Below are positions 51,591 to 60,624 of a DNA stretch of 64,000 nucleotides, in pieces; the stretch's first letter is position 1, and each line of letters opens with the position of its first letter. Under the pieces are notes generated by a model. It worked only from the letters and a program-made list of their open reading frames with translations. It was not told the origin of the DNA and did no database searches. The position numbers and the translations under genes were made by a program. Source of the stretch: DATAWK01 sp036267255 (lineage in GTDB: Bacteria; Acidobacteriota; Terriglobia; Terriglobales; Acidobacteriaceae); contig DATAWK010000016.1 of NCBI GenBank assembly GCA_036267255.1, positions 3,837-67,836 of the forward strand, in the 5' to 3' direction.

Positions 51591-54257
51591 TCACTCCGCC
51601 CTTAACGCCTGCATCGGTTCAGTGGAGGCCGCTCGCGTGGCTGGCCACCAGGCGGCAAATAATCCTGTCAGCAACAACACGCTGCACATGGCTACAAGCG
51701 TGATGGGATCGCGCGGAGCGACTTCAAACAATAGACTGCGCAGCATCTGCGCTCCGACAAGCGATCCGGCAATTCCGAGGATCATGCCTGTCATCACCAG
51801 CATGCCCGCTTCTCGCAGCACCATACGCAGAATGTCGCTCCGCTGCGCGCCCAGAGCCATGCGGACGCCAATCTCCTTCGTTTGTCGTGCAACTGTGTAG
51901 GACATCACTCCGTAGAGTCCCGCAGCGCCCATCACCAGGGAGATCAGACCAAAGACCGACAACAGCAGCATGGTGAATCGCTGCTGTGCGACCGAGGCCC
52001 GCATCACGTCCTGCATCGGTTCCACGCTGAGCAATGGCGTCTGCGCATTGTCCATGAAAATGCGGCGTGCGGCTGTCAGAATGTCTACGTCCGGCGTCTT
52101 CGTGCGTATCACCCAACTGACCCCCAGCAAACCGCTGTCCATTTGTGTCAGACGATCAGGAACCTGCGCCGCTGGCAGATACATAATTCCGGGCGCAGGC
52201 GCATCCAGCCCATCCTGCTTCGTGTCCCCCACTACGCCCACGATTTCGCGCACGCTGTCTTCAAAGCCCGGCCCGATTGCCGCGGTCATGTGGATGTGCT
52301 CGCCCAACGGATTCTGTCCCTTGAAGTGAGTACGCGCGAATTGCCGGTTCACAATCATCACCGGCTCCGAACCGTGCGTGTCAGAGATGCGAAATGCTCG
52401 TCCAGCGATAACAGGGATGCGGAGCGCATCAAAATAATGCGCTGTGGTCGGCATGTATTCCTCGTCGCCACTGGAACCTGGTTGCCCAGCAGGCCGACCT
52501 ATAATGTCGAACGAGAAGTCGGGCGTCAACTGGGTCGGCAAGCTATTGACCGCCGCCGCCGCCGCAACGCCCGGTTGTGCTTCTAAGCGCGCCGTCAGTT
52601 CATCCAGGCGCAGGCCTAATGACGCGCTGGTTGCTATCTGGTCCTGGGTAAATGCCGTTTTGAATGTAATTACATTGTCTGCACGGAAACCCGGAGGCGT
52701 ATGGATCAGCTTCCAGAAACTGCTGAGCAGCAGGCCTGCAGCCACCAACAGCATCAGAGAAATGGCCACTTCGCTTATCACCAGCGATTTCTGCGCCAGA
52801 TTCCGGCCGCCCGTAACCCGCGTTGAGCTCATTCGCAGCGATTCGTTCAGCTGCGTGCGCCGGCTCTCAATAGCAGGAACTGCGCTAAAAAGTATTGCGC
52901 ATAAGAGAGTCAGCGCTGTTGCGAACACCAGGGTCGATCCGCCCATCTCAAGTGAGGTAAAACTCGGCAGCTTCAGCGGGCTCAGATGCATCAACACCGG
53001 CGTCGCGAACTGTGCCAGCAGCAATCCGGCCATTCCGCCTGCCATGCAAAGGATCGCATTCTCCACCAGCAATTGCTGCAAAATCCTCCAGCCCGGAGCT
53101 CCCAGCGCGGCGCGCAGACTCATCTCATGCCGCCGTGCAATGGCTCGCGTCAGCAATAAGCTGAGGATGTTGGCCGATACAATCAGTAAGACAAGCCCGA
53201 CCGCGCCCATCAGCATCTCCAGTGCGGGCCGCACCTGGCCTACCAGCGAATCGTGATAATCGAGCACGCGGACAGATTCATATCGATCCCATAGGTCCGG
53301 GTAGACGTTCTTCATTTGCAGCAACACACGCTTCAGGTCATCCTCTGTCTGCACGCGTGTCACACCGGGCTTCATCCGCGCAACAAAATTGTAGCTATTG
53401 TTTTGGTCCTCCGGACTTTCTGCAATCTGCAAGGGGACCCACACGTCCACCTTTGCATCCAGGCGAAATTTTGCATTCGCCACACCGATGACCGTGTACT
53501 TCTCGTCACCCAGGGTGATTGCCCGGCCAAGGATGTTTGGATCTGCGCCAAAGTGTTGCCGCCAGGCGGCGTTACTGAGAACCACCACGCCCGGTGCGTG
53601 GAGTGTCATGTCCTGTGGCCGAAAGCCGTGACCGATCTGCGGTTCCATTTGGAAGACCTGGAAAAAATCTGAAGTCACGCGGAGAGCATCCAGCGGAACC
53701 GCCTCGCCGTTCTGCACCAGGTTCACGTGGCTCGCCATGTAGTCGTACACCGCTGCGGATTCAAATGTCCGGTTGGCACGCATCATAAACAGCGCCTTGG
53801 TGGCGGAATAGGCTGGCGCCGTCTGCCCATTTGCGTAGAAGCGTTCGATGCGAACCAACTGCTGCGGGTGAGGGAAAGGCAACGGACGCAGCAGCACTCC
53901 GTAAAGAATCAGAAATACCGTCACATTTGCGCCAATGCCCAGTGCCAATGTAAGCACCGTGGCCGTCGTAAATCCCGGACTCTTGCGCAATTGCCGTAGC
54001 GCATACCGCGCATCCCGCAGCACGCTTTCCAGCAACGGAATCGTGCTCCGCTCGCGATATCTCTGCTTGGTCTGCTCCACGCCGCCCAGCTTCAGCATCG
54101 CATCCCGCCGCGCCTGCTCCGGCGTCATCCCCGCACGCACGTTGTCCTCCACGTGCATCGCAAGATGACTCTCCAGCTCCGCCGTCAGCTCCCGCTCCTG
54201 CCCTTCCCGGCGGAACATTCCACGCACCCGCATCATCCACGCACGCAGCCGCTTCAT
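51591..54257 (-). CDS. ADOP-type FtsX/MacB permease (888 aa), module 4
   Basis: The prefix domain (QERELTAELESHLAMHVEDN, EQARRDAMLKLGG) is followed by the first helix (PGFTTATVLTLALGIGANVT), the first MacB domain, and an FtsX block with SANILSLLLTRAIARRHEMS. The second half holds IGVRMALGAQRSDILRM and ends TEPMQALRAE. The start at 54257 overlaps the PadR stop codon by four bases (ATGA), so translation is coupled. The upstream frame (to 54401) lies inside the PadR gene and was rejected. Confidence 0.93.
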   Translation of the reverse strand: MKRLRAWMMRVRGMFRREGQERELTAELESHLAMHVEDNVRAGMTPEQARRDAMLKLGGVEQTKQRYRERSTIPLLESVLRDARYALRQLRKSPGFTTATVLTLALGIGANVTVFLILYGVLLRPLPFPHPQQLVRIERFYANGQTAPAYSATKALFMMRANRTFESAAVYDYMASHVNLVQNGEAVPLDALRVTSDFFQVFQMEPQIGHGFRPQDMTLHAPGVVVLSNAAWRQHFGADPNILGRAITLGDEKYTVIGVANAKFRLDAKVDVWVPLQIAESPEDQNNSYNFVARMKPGVTRVQTEDDLKRVLLQMKNVYPDLWDRYESVRVLDYHDSLVGQVRPALEMLMGAVGLVLLIVSANILSLLLTRAIARRHEMSLRAALGAPGWRILQQLLVENAILCMAGGMAGLLLAQFATPVLMHLSPLKLPSFTSLEMGGSTLVFATALTLLCAILFSAVPAIESRRTQLNESLRMSSTRVTGGRNLAQKSLVISEVAISLMLLVAAGLLLSSFWKLIHTPPGFRADNVITFKTAFTQDQIATSASLGLRLDELTARLEAQPGVAAAAAVNSLPTQLTPDFSFDIIGRPAGQPGSSGDEEYMPTTAHYFDALRIPVIAGRAFRISDTHGSEPVMIVNRQFARTHFKGQNPLGEHIHMTAAIGPGFEDSVREIVGVVGDTKQDGLDAPAPGIMYLPAAQVPDRLTQMDSGLLGVSWVIRTKTPDVDILTAARRIFMDNAQTPLLSVEPMQDVMRASVAQQRFTMLLLSVFGLISLVMGAAGLYGVMSYTVARQTKEIGVRMALGAQRSDILRMVLREAGMLVMTGMILGIAGSLVGAQMLRSLLFEVAPRDPITLVAMCSVLLLTGLFAAWWPATRAASTEPMQALRAE

Positions 54258-54598
54258 GCCGGGTCTTCCTTCGGCGCAAAAAATCGTGCCAGAATCGCCG
54301 TTGCCTGCTCCCAGTTCTGCGCTTCTTTTTCCAGTTGTTTCCGGCCCGCACGCGTCAGCTTGTAAAACTTCGCTTTGCGATTGTTCTCGGACACGCCCCA
54401 CTCGGACGCAATCGATCCTTCCTGCTCCAGCTTCAGCAGTGCCGGATACAGCGTCCCATAGTTCAGAGAGAGTAGATTTCCGCTCGTCTGCTCAATCCGC
54501 CGAGCAATCCCATATCCATGCAGCGGCCCCATTGTTTCCAGGGTCTTCAGCGCCATCAGCGCCAGCGTCCCTTGCCAGACATCTGTTTTATCGCTCAT
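54254..54598 (-). CDS. PadR-family repressor of ADOP module 4
   Basis: 114 residues: VWQGTLALMALKTLETMG, HGYGIARRIEQTS, LNYGTLYPALLKLEQEGSI and SENNRKAKFYKLTRAGRKQL. AGGAG lies six bases before the ATG. The 3' end overlaps the permease start by four bases. It is downstream of the ADOP gene of module 5 on the same strand, so two PadR-ADOP units are arranged head to tail. Confidence 0.93.
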   Translation of the reverse strand: MSDKTDVWQGTLALMALKTLETMGPLHGYGIARRIEQTSGNLLSLNYGTLYPALLKLEQEGSIASEWGVSENNRKAKFYKLTRAGRKQLEKEAQNWEQATAILARFFAPKEDPA

Positions 54599-54616
54599 GC
54601 GTCTCCTATTGCCTAA

Positions 54617-54645
54617 CCATAGGTATCATGCCACATGTCCTATGG
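54617..54645. promoter_or_regulatory. Inverted repeat upstream of the module 4 PadR
   Basis: CCATAGG (54617) and CCTATGG (54639) are 7-base arms 15 bases apart, the same spacing as at module 2. A further CCTAT / ATAGG pair lies at 54605 and 54619. The site is 19 bases before the PadR start codon. Confidence 0.5.
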
Positions 54646-54699
54646 GAAAGCAATAGAGCCCTGCGCAATGCAGGCGAAAACTCTCGTTCTAGCTTTTTT

Positions 54700-57390
54700 T
54701 TATTCGCACCGGATCGCGATAATCGGATTGATCCGCGCCGCTCGCAGCGCCGGCAGCAGCGAGGCGCCGCTGGCAATCGCCAGCAACACCGCCACTGAGC
54801 CCAGCAGCACCCAGGGATCGTGCGGAGATATCTCATACAGAAAACTCGCCAGCACCCGCGACGCCAGCACCGCCGCCGCTAGTCCCGCCACGCATCCGGC
54901 CATCGCCACGCGCGCATTTTCGCCGAACACCATCCGCACCACCTGCCCGCGTTGCGCACCCAGAGCCATGCGAATGCCAATCTCGCTCGTCCGCCGTGCC
55001 GTTGCATACGCCAGCGTGCCGTACAAGCCAATCGCCGTAATCAGCAATGCGCATCCGGCAAAGAACACCGACAGCAGCGCCATCATCCGTTCCGCGCTGA
55101 TCGAGTCGTTGATCACGCTGTCCATCGTCGTCATCACCGGCGCAGGAATCGTCGGCGCCAGCCGCGTGGCCAGCGCGCGCGACGCAGCCGCCAGCGGAGC
55201 TACCGGCCCATCCACCCGCACCACCGCCGTATACGACGCTTTTTTCCATTCACTCTGCGTGATGGGAAAATAAGCCCCGGCTGGTGCGGCTTCTTGAATG
55301 GACGTGTATTTGACATTGCCGACAACGGCAATCACTTCATAGGAGTCTTTGCTTGTCAGCACATGCTGTCCAACCGCATTCTGCCCGGGAAATAAAATCT
55401 TCGCGGCGGCCTGGTTCAGAATGATCTTCTTTCCGCCGGCCATGCTATCGTCCCATCGAAACTCCCGCCCCTCAAACATGGGAATACGCATCGTTGCAAA
55501 ATATTCCGAAGCGACGGTGTTTATAAAAATCTTGCGACCGCCATTGCTGGACGGCGTGTGATAGCTCCCGGCTATTATCATCCCGGCCAGTGGCGTCGTG
55601 TTCTCCCAGCTCACGCTCTTCACTCCCGGCAGATGCCGCAGTCCGTCTCCCAGCGCCTGATACAACTGCGTCAGGGCATCGCCTTCCAGCGGCTGCTTGT
55701 CCATATCGAACGAGATGTTCACCAGTCCCTTCGTATTGAATCCCAATCCTGTCCGATACAGCCGCACCAGGCTCGTCGCCAGCAGCCCCGCGCCTGCCAC
55801 CAATACCAGCGCCAGCGCCACCTCCACAGCCATCAACATCCGTGGCGCCATCCTCTGCCGCGTGTGCTGACTATGCGCATGCTTGCCTTGTTTGATGTGT
55901 TCATTCAGGTCGCCCGCCGTGGCCTGCAGCGCCGGAGCCAGCCCGATCAAAAACGTAGCGATCACTGCAATCCCTGCGGCAAACAGAAACACCCTCACAT
56001 CGATGGAGGTATCGACATATCCGTCCCAGGCGCCGCGCAGCAGCATCGCGGCCAGCAATTGGCTCACCAGCGGTGAGACTGCCAGCCCCGCCGCTGTTCC
56101 CACCGTTGCAATCAACAAGCTCTCCACCAGCAATTGCTGGATCAGCCGTCTCCGCGTCGCCCCCAGCGCCAGCCGTGTCGCCAGCTCCCGCTCCCGCGCC
56201 GCGCTGCGCGCCATCAACAGGCTCGCCAGGTTCAGGCATGCCAGCAGCAGGATGCCTCCGCACATGGCAAACATCGCCGCCAGCGGTTTGTGGAAGAGAA
56301 TGCGAACATACGTGTAGCCCTTCGCGCCCGGCTCCGCCGCAAAGCGCATGTGGACTTTCATCGCGCTCGCTTCCCAGTTCGCATCCGAAGCCTGTTCCCG
56401 CACAATCGACATCGAAATCGGCAACAGCGCCGCGTTTGCCTGTTGCAGCGTCACCCCCGCCTGCAGACGTCCCATCACCGTCAACCAGCTGGCATGCAAG
56501 CCGCCCGCCGTCATGTCGTACGGCGCATCCAGGATCGGCTCCGTTGACAGCGGCGCATAAATCTCCGGTCTCTGCGTGGGATCGACCCCGGTAAATCGCT
56601 TCGGCATCACCCCCACCACCGTGAACGGCGTGTTGGCAATCACCAGCTTGCGCCCCACCACGTCCGGAGCACCATGGAACCAGCGCTGCCAGAAGTGCTC
56701 GCTGATCACCACCCCAAATCCCTCCGCATTGCCTCCCGTCTGGTCATCGGCTGGGGTCAGATATCGCCCCATCAGCGGCGGCGTCTGCAACGCCCGGAAG
56801 TATTGCCCACTCACCAGCACCCCTTGAATCTCTTCATTGCCGGACCCGCCGTGTATCTGCATCGGCTCACCGAAGAACGCAAACACGTCCGCGAAGATTG
56901 TGCGGTTTCGTTCCAGGCCGCGAAAAACCGGCGACGAGAAGCTGTATCTGGGTTCCGGACCGCCGCGATGGATGTTCAGCACCACCAGCCGGTCCGCATG
57001 CGGCACCGGCAGCGGCCGCAGCAGCAATCCATTGATCAGCGAAAAAATCGCCGTGTTCGCCCCGATGCCGATCGCCAGCGTCAGCAGCGCCACCGCCGTA
57101 AATCCCGGCGACTTCTTCAGCAGCCGCGCGGAAAAACTCATATCGCGCAGAAAATTCTCCAGCGCGCGAAACTGCCACAGCTCCCTCAGCCGCTCATGCC
57201 AGCGCCTCGCATTGCCAAAGGTTCGCCGCGCCGTCGCATCCACCTCTGCCTGCGGCACGCCCTCCCGCAACAACTTCTTACGCAGCATCATCTGGTGAAA
57301 CTCCAGCTCCTCGGCCATGTCGCGATCCATCCGCCGCTTGCGAAACAGCGTCTTCATGCGCAGCAGAAATGTATGCAGGCCAGCCGTCAT
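54700..57390 (-). CDS. ADOP-type FtsX/MacB permease (896 aa), module 5
   Basis: The prefix (MDRDMAEELEFHQMMLRKKL, EVDATARRTFGN) precedes the first helix (PGFTAVALLTLAIGIGANTA), the first periplasmic domain, FtsX block with ACLNLASLLMARSAAREREL, a hydrophilic stretch rich in His and Lys between the halves (IKQGKHAHSQHTRQRM, residues about 490), and the second half ending NPIIAIRCE. AGGAGA lies eight bases before the ATG. PadR lies 34 bases upstream. The first of the two head-to-tail modules. Confidence 0.93.
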   Translation of the reverse strand: MTAGLHTFLLRMKTLFRKRRMDRDMAEELEFHQMMLRKKLLREGVPQAEVDATARRTFGNARRWHERLRELWQFRALENFLRDMSFSARLLKKSPGFTAVALLTLAIGIGANTAIFSLINGLLLRPLPVPHADRLVVLNIHRGGPEPRYSFSSPVFRGLERNRTIFADVFAFFGEPMQIHGGSGNEEIQGVLVSGQYFRALQTPPLMGRYLTPADDQTGGNAEGFGVVISEHFWQRWFHGAPDVVGRKLVIANTPFTVVGVMPKRFTGVDPTQRPEIYAPLSTEPILDAPYDMTAGGLHASWLTVMGRLQAGVTLQQANAALLPISMSIVREQASDANWEASAMKVHMRFAAEPGAKGYTYVRILFHKPLAAMFAMCGGILLLACLNLASLLMARSAARERELATRLALGATRRRLIQQLLVESLLIATVGTAAGLAVSPLVSQLLAAMLLRGAWDGYVDTSIDVRVFLFAAGIAVIATFLIGLAPALQATAGDLNEHIKQGKHAHSQHTRQRMAPRMLMAVEVALALVLVAGAGLLATSLVRLYRTGLGFNTKGLVNISFDMDKQPLEGDALTQLYQALGDGLRHLPGVKSVSWENTTPLAGMIIAGSYHTPSSNGGRKIFINTVASEYFATMRIPMFEGREFRWDDSMAGGKKIILNQAAAKILFPGQNAVGQHVLTSKDSYEVIAVVGNVKYTSIQEAAPAGAYFPITQSEWKKASYTAVVRVDGPVAPLAAASRALATRLAPTIPAPVMTTMDSVINDSISAERMMALLSVFFAGCALLITAIGLYGTLAYATARRTSEIGIRMALGAQRGQVVRMVFGENARVAMAGCVAGLAAAVLASRVLASFLYEISPHDPWVLLGSVAVLLAIASGASLLPALRAARINPIIAIRCE

Positions 57391-57424
57391 ATCGAATCTC
57401 TCCTACCGCGCACGTATATATCCA

Positions 57425-57769
57425 TCACGACGCCTGCATCACAAACGCCACCGCCGCCGACAACCGCGCCCAGCGCTGCGATTCCGTCTGCAGCCGCTTC
57501 TTCCCTTCCGTTGTCAGTTGGTAAAATTTCGCCCGGCGATTGTTCTCTGAAGCGCCCCACTCGGCGCGCAGCAATCCGCGCAGCTCCAGCCTGTGCAGCG
57601 CCGGATACAGCGCGCCTTCTTCCACCTTCAGCACCTGCTGCGATGTTTGTTGCAGCCACTCCGCCACGCCGTATCCATGCAGCGGCCCACGCGTCAGGGC
57701 GCGCAAAACCAGCATCTCCAGCGTGCCCTGAATCAAATCTCCGGTCTCGTTGCTCTCTTCCCTAATCAT
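57425..57769 (-). CDS. PadR-family repressor of ADOP module 5
   Basis: 114 residues: DLIQGTLEMLVLRALTRG, HGYGVAEWLQQTS, VEEGALYPALHRLELRGLL and SENNRRAKFYQLTTEGKKRL. The ATG has no ribosome site; the promoter puts the transcription start only about four bases upstream, so it is nearly leaderless. No strong inverted repeat was found here, unlike at modules 1 to 4. It is divergent from the GAD-like gene cluster at 58 kb. Confidence 0.92.
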   Translation of the reverse strand: MIREESNETGDLIQGTLEMLVLRALTRGPLHGYGVAEWLQQTSQQVLKVEEGALYPALHRLELRGLLRAEWGASENNRRAKFYQLTTEGKKRLQTESQRWARLSAAVAFVMQAS

Positions 57770-57779
57770 CTTATGGAAG

Positions 57780-57808
57780 AAGATATTCGCCTCTCACCAC
57801 CCTGTCAA
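57780..57808 (-). promoter_or_regulatory. Promoter of ADOP module 5
   Basis: On the minus strand, perfect -35 TTGACA (57808-57803), a 17-base spacer, and -10 TATCTT (57785-57780). The predicted start is near 57773, four bases before the PadR ATG. Confidence 0.65.
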
Positions 57809-58050
57809 ATTTGTAGTTTTTGGATGTCTCGCATCGGCAGCCTATCAGTCTTCTCCACCACCCGGGAAAAGGTTAACTTGCAATTCCCTTCCCAGGCTTT
57901 TAACCTTTTCAACCGGGTGCACTTCGCACATTCAGGCGAACCCAAAATCATTCCAACTTCGGATTTGCGCACACGCAATGGAATCTGCCCTGACTCATAC
58001 AGTTTGCCTGCAACGTCCTCATCCCCATGCACAGGAGAACCCTACCAACC

Positions 58051-58827
58051 ATGCGACGGCGTGATTTTGTCAAAGCGATGGTGGCGGCATCGGTGTCCGC
58101 TAAAACAATGTTGGCCCAGCAGGCCGCCACTCCCGCCGCCTCGGCTGCCGCCGCTCCCGTCGCGCCGTCCGCGCCTCCGCCTACACTGGCCGCACCCGGG
58201 CTAGTCCCTCCCGGTCCCGTCCCACCGGGTCCAGTCCCACCCGGTCCAGTTCCATGGATGCGTGGCCTGTTGGACGTAAAGCCCCTGCCCATGATGCCTC
58301 TCGTTCCCGATGCCGTGGCGCAGACCAACGCCAATTTCTTCAATGACCGGCAGTCGGCAACCTTGCGCCGGCTGAGCGAAATTCTCATGCCTCCGCTCCA
58401 GGGCTACCCCGGCGCCACCGACGCCGGAACGCCGGAGTTTCTCGATTTCCTGATTGGCGTCTCGCCCGTCGATCGCCAGCAGATGTATCAATCCGGTCTC
58501 GATCGCCTCGACTCCGAGTCGCAGCAACACTTCGGTGCACCGTTTGCCTCGCTGCAACCGGAGCAAGCCGACCAGCTGCTTCGTCCCTGGATGCAGACCT
58601 GGATGCCCGATCACCCGCCCGCCGAACCCTACGCGCGCTTCATCAATGTCGCGCACAGCGATATCCGCACCGCCACCATCAACTCGCAGGCCTGGAGCGA
58701 AGCCGCCGCCGCTCGCCAACCCGCTTCCGATATAGGTCTGTACTGGTTTCCCGTCGATCCCGACATCCATCGAGACGCCGCCTCATCCGGCAGCGGCCTC
58801 GTGCAGAGCGAACGACCTTGCTCGTGA
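58051..58827 (+). CDS. Gluconate 2-dehydrogenase subunit 3-like Tat protein
   Basis: 258 residues. It opens with a Tat-type start (MRRRDFVKAMVAASVSAKTM) and a Pro-rich linker (about 45-65) with three VPPGP repeats, then a helical domain (FNDRQSATLRRLSEILMPPL, DAGTPEFLDFLIGVSP, YARFINVAHSDI) that fits the small subunit 3 of membrane gluconate dehydrogenases. Subunit 3 carries the large GMC subunit through the Tat system. The large-subunit-like gene follows after 80 bases. The start at 58051 is preferred over an in-frame ATG at 58027 because it begins at the Tat motif. Confidence 0.8.
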   Translation: MRRRDFVKAMVAASVSAKTMLAQQAATPAASAAAAPVAPSAPPPTLAAPGLVPPGPVPPGPVPPGPVPWMRGLLDVKPLPMMPLVPDAVAQTNANFFNDRQSATLRRLSEILMPPLQGYPGATDAGTPEFLDFLIGVSPVDRQQMYQSGLDRLDSESQQHFGAPFASLQPEQADQLLRPWMQTWMPDHPPAEPYARFINVAHSDIRTATINSQAWSEAAAARQPASDIGLYWFPVDPDIHRDAASSGSGLVQSERPCS

Positions 58828-58907
58828 ACCCGCGCGCCGCACCCACGCTCCAACCCTTGCACCCTTGCATGGAACCAATGCAGCACAGAGAGAGAATCTG
58901 AAACATC

Positions 58908-60479
58908 ATGGCTGAAGAAACCGTTGACGTTCTCATCATTGGCTCCGGACACTCCGGCGGCATGGCCGCAAAAATCCTCACCGAAAAAGGCATCTCCTGC
59001 CTCATGCTCAATGCCGGCCCCATCGCCGATGCGCGCAAAGACACCGCGATCAAACCCGCCTACGCGCTGCCTTTTCGCGGATTCAAACAGCCCGGTCGTT
59101 TGCCGCATGTCTTTCAGTCCGACGAATTCAATGCCAACACCTGGGTCGACGAAAAAGAAGTTCCCTACACCTTCGATCCGAAACATCCGTACAACTGGGT
59201 GCGCGTGCGCCTCTTCGGCGGCCGCTCGCTTTTCTGGTCGCGGCAATCCTTCCGTCTCAGCGATTACGAATTCAAAGGCAAGTCCCACGACGGCTTCGGC
59301 GACGACTGGCCCATCGGTCTCGCCGATCTGGCTCCCTACTACTCGCGGGTCGAAGCGATCTTTCGCGTGCAGGGCCGCGCCTATGGCATGCCGCAATATC
59401 CCGACGGCAATTTCGTTCCTGACGATTCGCCCTGGTCCGCCTGCATGCAGCGCTTCGTTACCGCGGGTCGGCAAATGGGCATTCCGGTCTGTAAGGCGCG
59501 CAGTTCTCTCGGCGTCGATGGACTGGCCAGCTCGGTCAACCTGCTCCTGCCCGACGCCTTCGCGACCGGCAAATTGCGCGCCATCCCCAACGTGGTTGTC
59601 CGCCAGCTCAGCGTCGACAAAAACACCGGCCTGGTCAACGAAGCTCACTTCGTCGATCGCCTTTCGCGGCGCGAAATGTCCGTCAAGGCGCGCGTCATAG
59701 TTTTGGCCGCGGGCACGCTGGAGAGCACGCGTCTCCTGTTGAACTCCAACCTGGCCAACTCCAGCGGCGTCATGGGCCATTATCTAATCGATCAGGTCTA
59801 CGGTCCCGGCATCACCTGTTCCGTTCCCGAAGCACGCGACGGCAAAGCCACGCCGGAATTGATCGGTGGCGGCGCGCTCATTCCTCGTTTTCGCAACCTC
59901 ACCACCAAAGCTCCAAACTTCATCCGCGGCTATGCTCTCAATATCTTTAGCAGCGCCGATCCCATGGACCCGCGCAACTTCGCCGCCTACGGAGCGGACC
60001 TCCAGAAAAAGCTGGACAGCTACAACGGCAGCGGATTTTCAGCCGGAATCATGGGAGAGGTTCTGGCGCACTATGAGCACTGTGTCCGCATCGACAACAA
60101 CGTCGTCGATGCCTGGAACATTCCCGTCCTGCACGTCGAAACGCAATACACCGACAATGAGTTCAACATGGCGCGCGATGCCGTCGACACCGGCATTGCG
60201 CTGGCCGAAGCCTCCGGCTTCGAGGTTCTTTCCAAAAATTATGATCCCAATCCTCCCGGCTACAGCATTCACGAACTCGGCACCTGTCGCATGGGCAACA
60301 ATCCAAAAACCAGCGTGCTCAACCAATGGAACCGGAGCCACGACATTAAAAATCTCTATATCGTTGACGGCAGCAGCTTCGTAAGTTCCGGATGGCAAAA
60401 TCCAACCATGACGATCGTCTCCCTGGCCATGCGCGCCTCCGAGCATCTCGCCGAACAGATGCGTCAGGGAAATGTTTAG
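58908..60479 (+). CDS. GMC oxidoreductase (gluconate dehydrogenase large-subunit type)
   Basis: 523 residues. FAD-dependent GMC oxidoreductase acting on sugars or alcohols. N-terminal FAD motif VLIIGSGHSGGMAAKILTEK; RLFGGRSLFWSRQSFRLSDY, the FAD-contact region; C-terminal HELGTCRMGNNPKTSVLNQW, LYIVDGSSFVSSGWQNPTMT, with the catalytic Asn in QNPTMTI. It has no signal peptide, as expected if it is exported with subunit 3. The β2 end reads LNAGP where an acidic residue is common for binding the adenosine ribose. No cytochrome c subunit gene is adjacent, so the electron acceptor is unknown. Confidence 0.9.
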   Translation: MAEETVDVLIIGSGHSGGMAAKILTEKGISCLMLNAGPIADARKDTAIKPAYALPFRGFKQPGRLPHVFQSDEFNANTWVDEKEVPYTFDPKHPYNWVRVRLFGGRSLFWSRQSFRLSDYEFKGKSHDGFGDDWPIGLADLAPYYSRVEAIFRVQGRAYGMPQYPDGNFVPDDSPWSACMQRFVTAGRQMGIPVCKARSSLGVDGLASSVNLLLPDAFATGKLRAIPNVVVRQLSVDKNTGLVNEAHFVDRLSRREMSVKARVIVLAAGTLESTRLLLNSNLANSSGVMGHYLIDQVYGPGITCSVPEARDGKATPELIGGGALIPRFRNLTTKAPNFIRGYALNIFSSADPMDPRNFAAYGADLQKKLDSYNGSGFSAGIMGEVLAHYEHCVRIDNNVVDAWNIPVLHVETQYTDNEFNMARDAVDTGIALAEASGFEVLSKNYDPNPPGYSIHELGTCRMGNNPKTSVLNQWNRSHDIKNLYIVDGSSFVSSGWQNPTMTIVSLAMRASEHLAEQMRQGNV

Positions 60480-60624
60480 GTCCGCGTTTTTGCTGCAACG
60501 CAGTTTTTACCGCTGAATTCGTTCAGTGGAACAATAGCAACGAAGGCACGGGGCCTCTCGTCTCGCCTTCCCCAGGGGATGGCACATCGCGGATAACCTC
60601 CGCACAGGAAAGGGAACGACGCAC

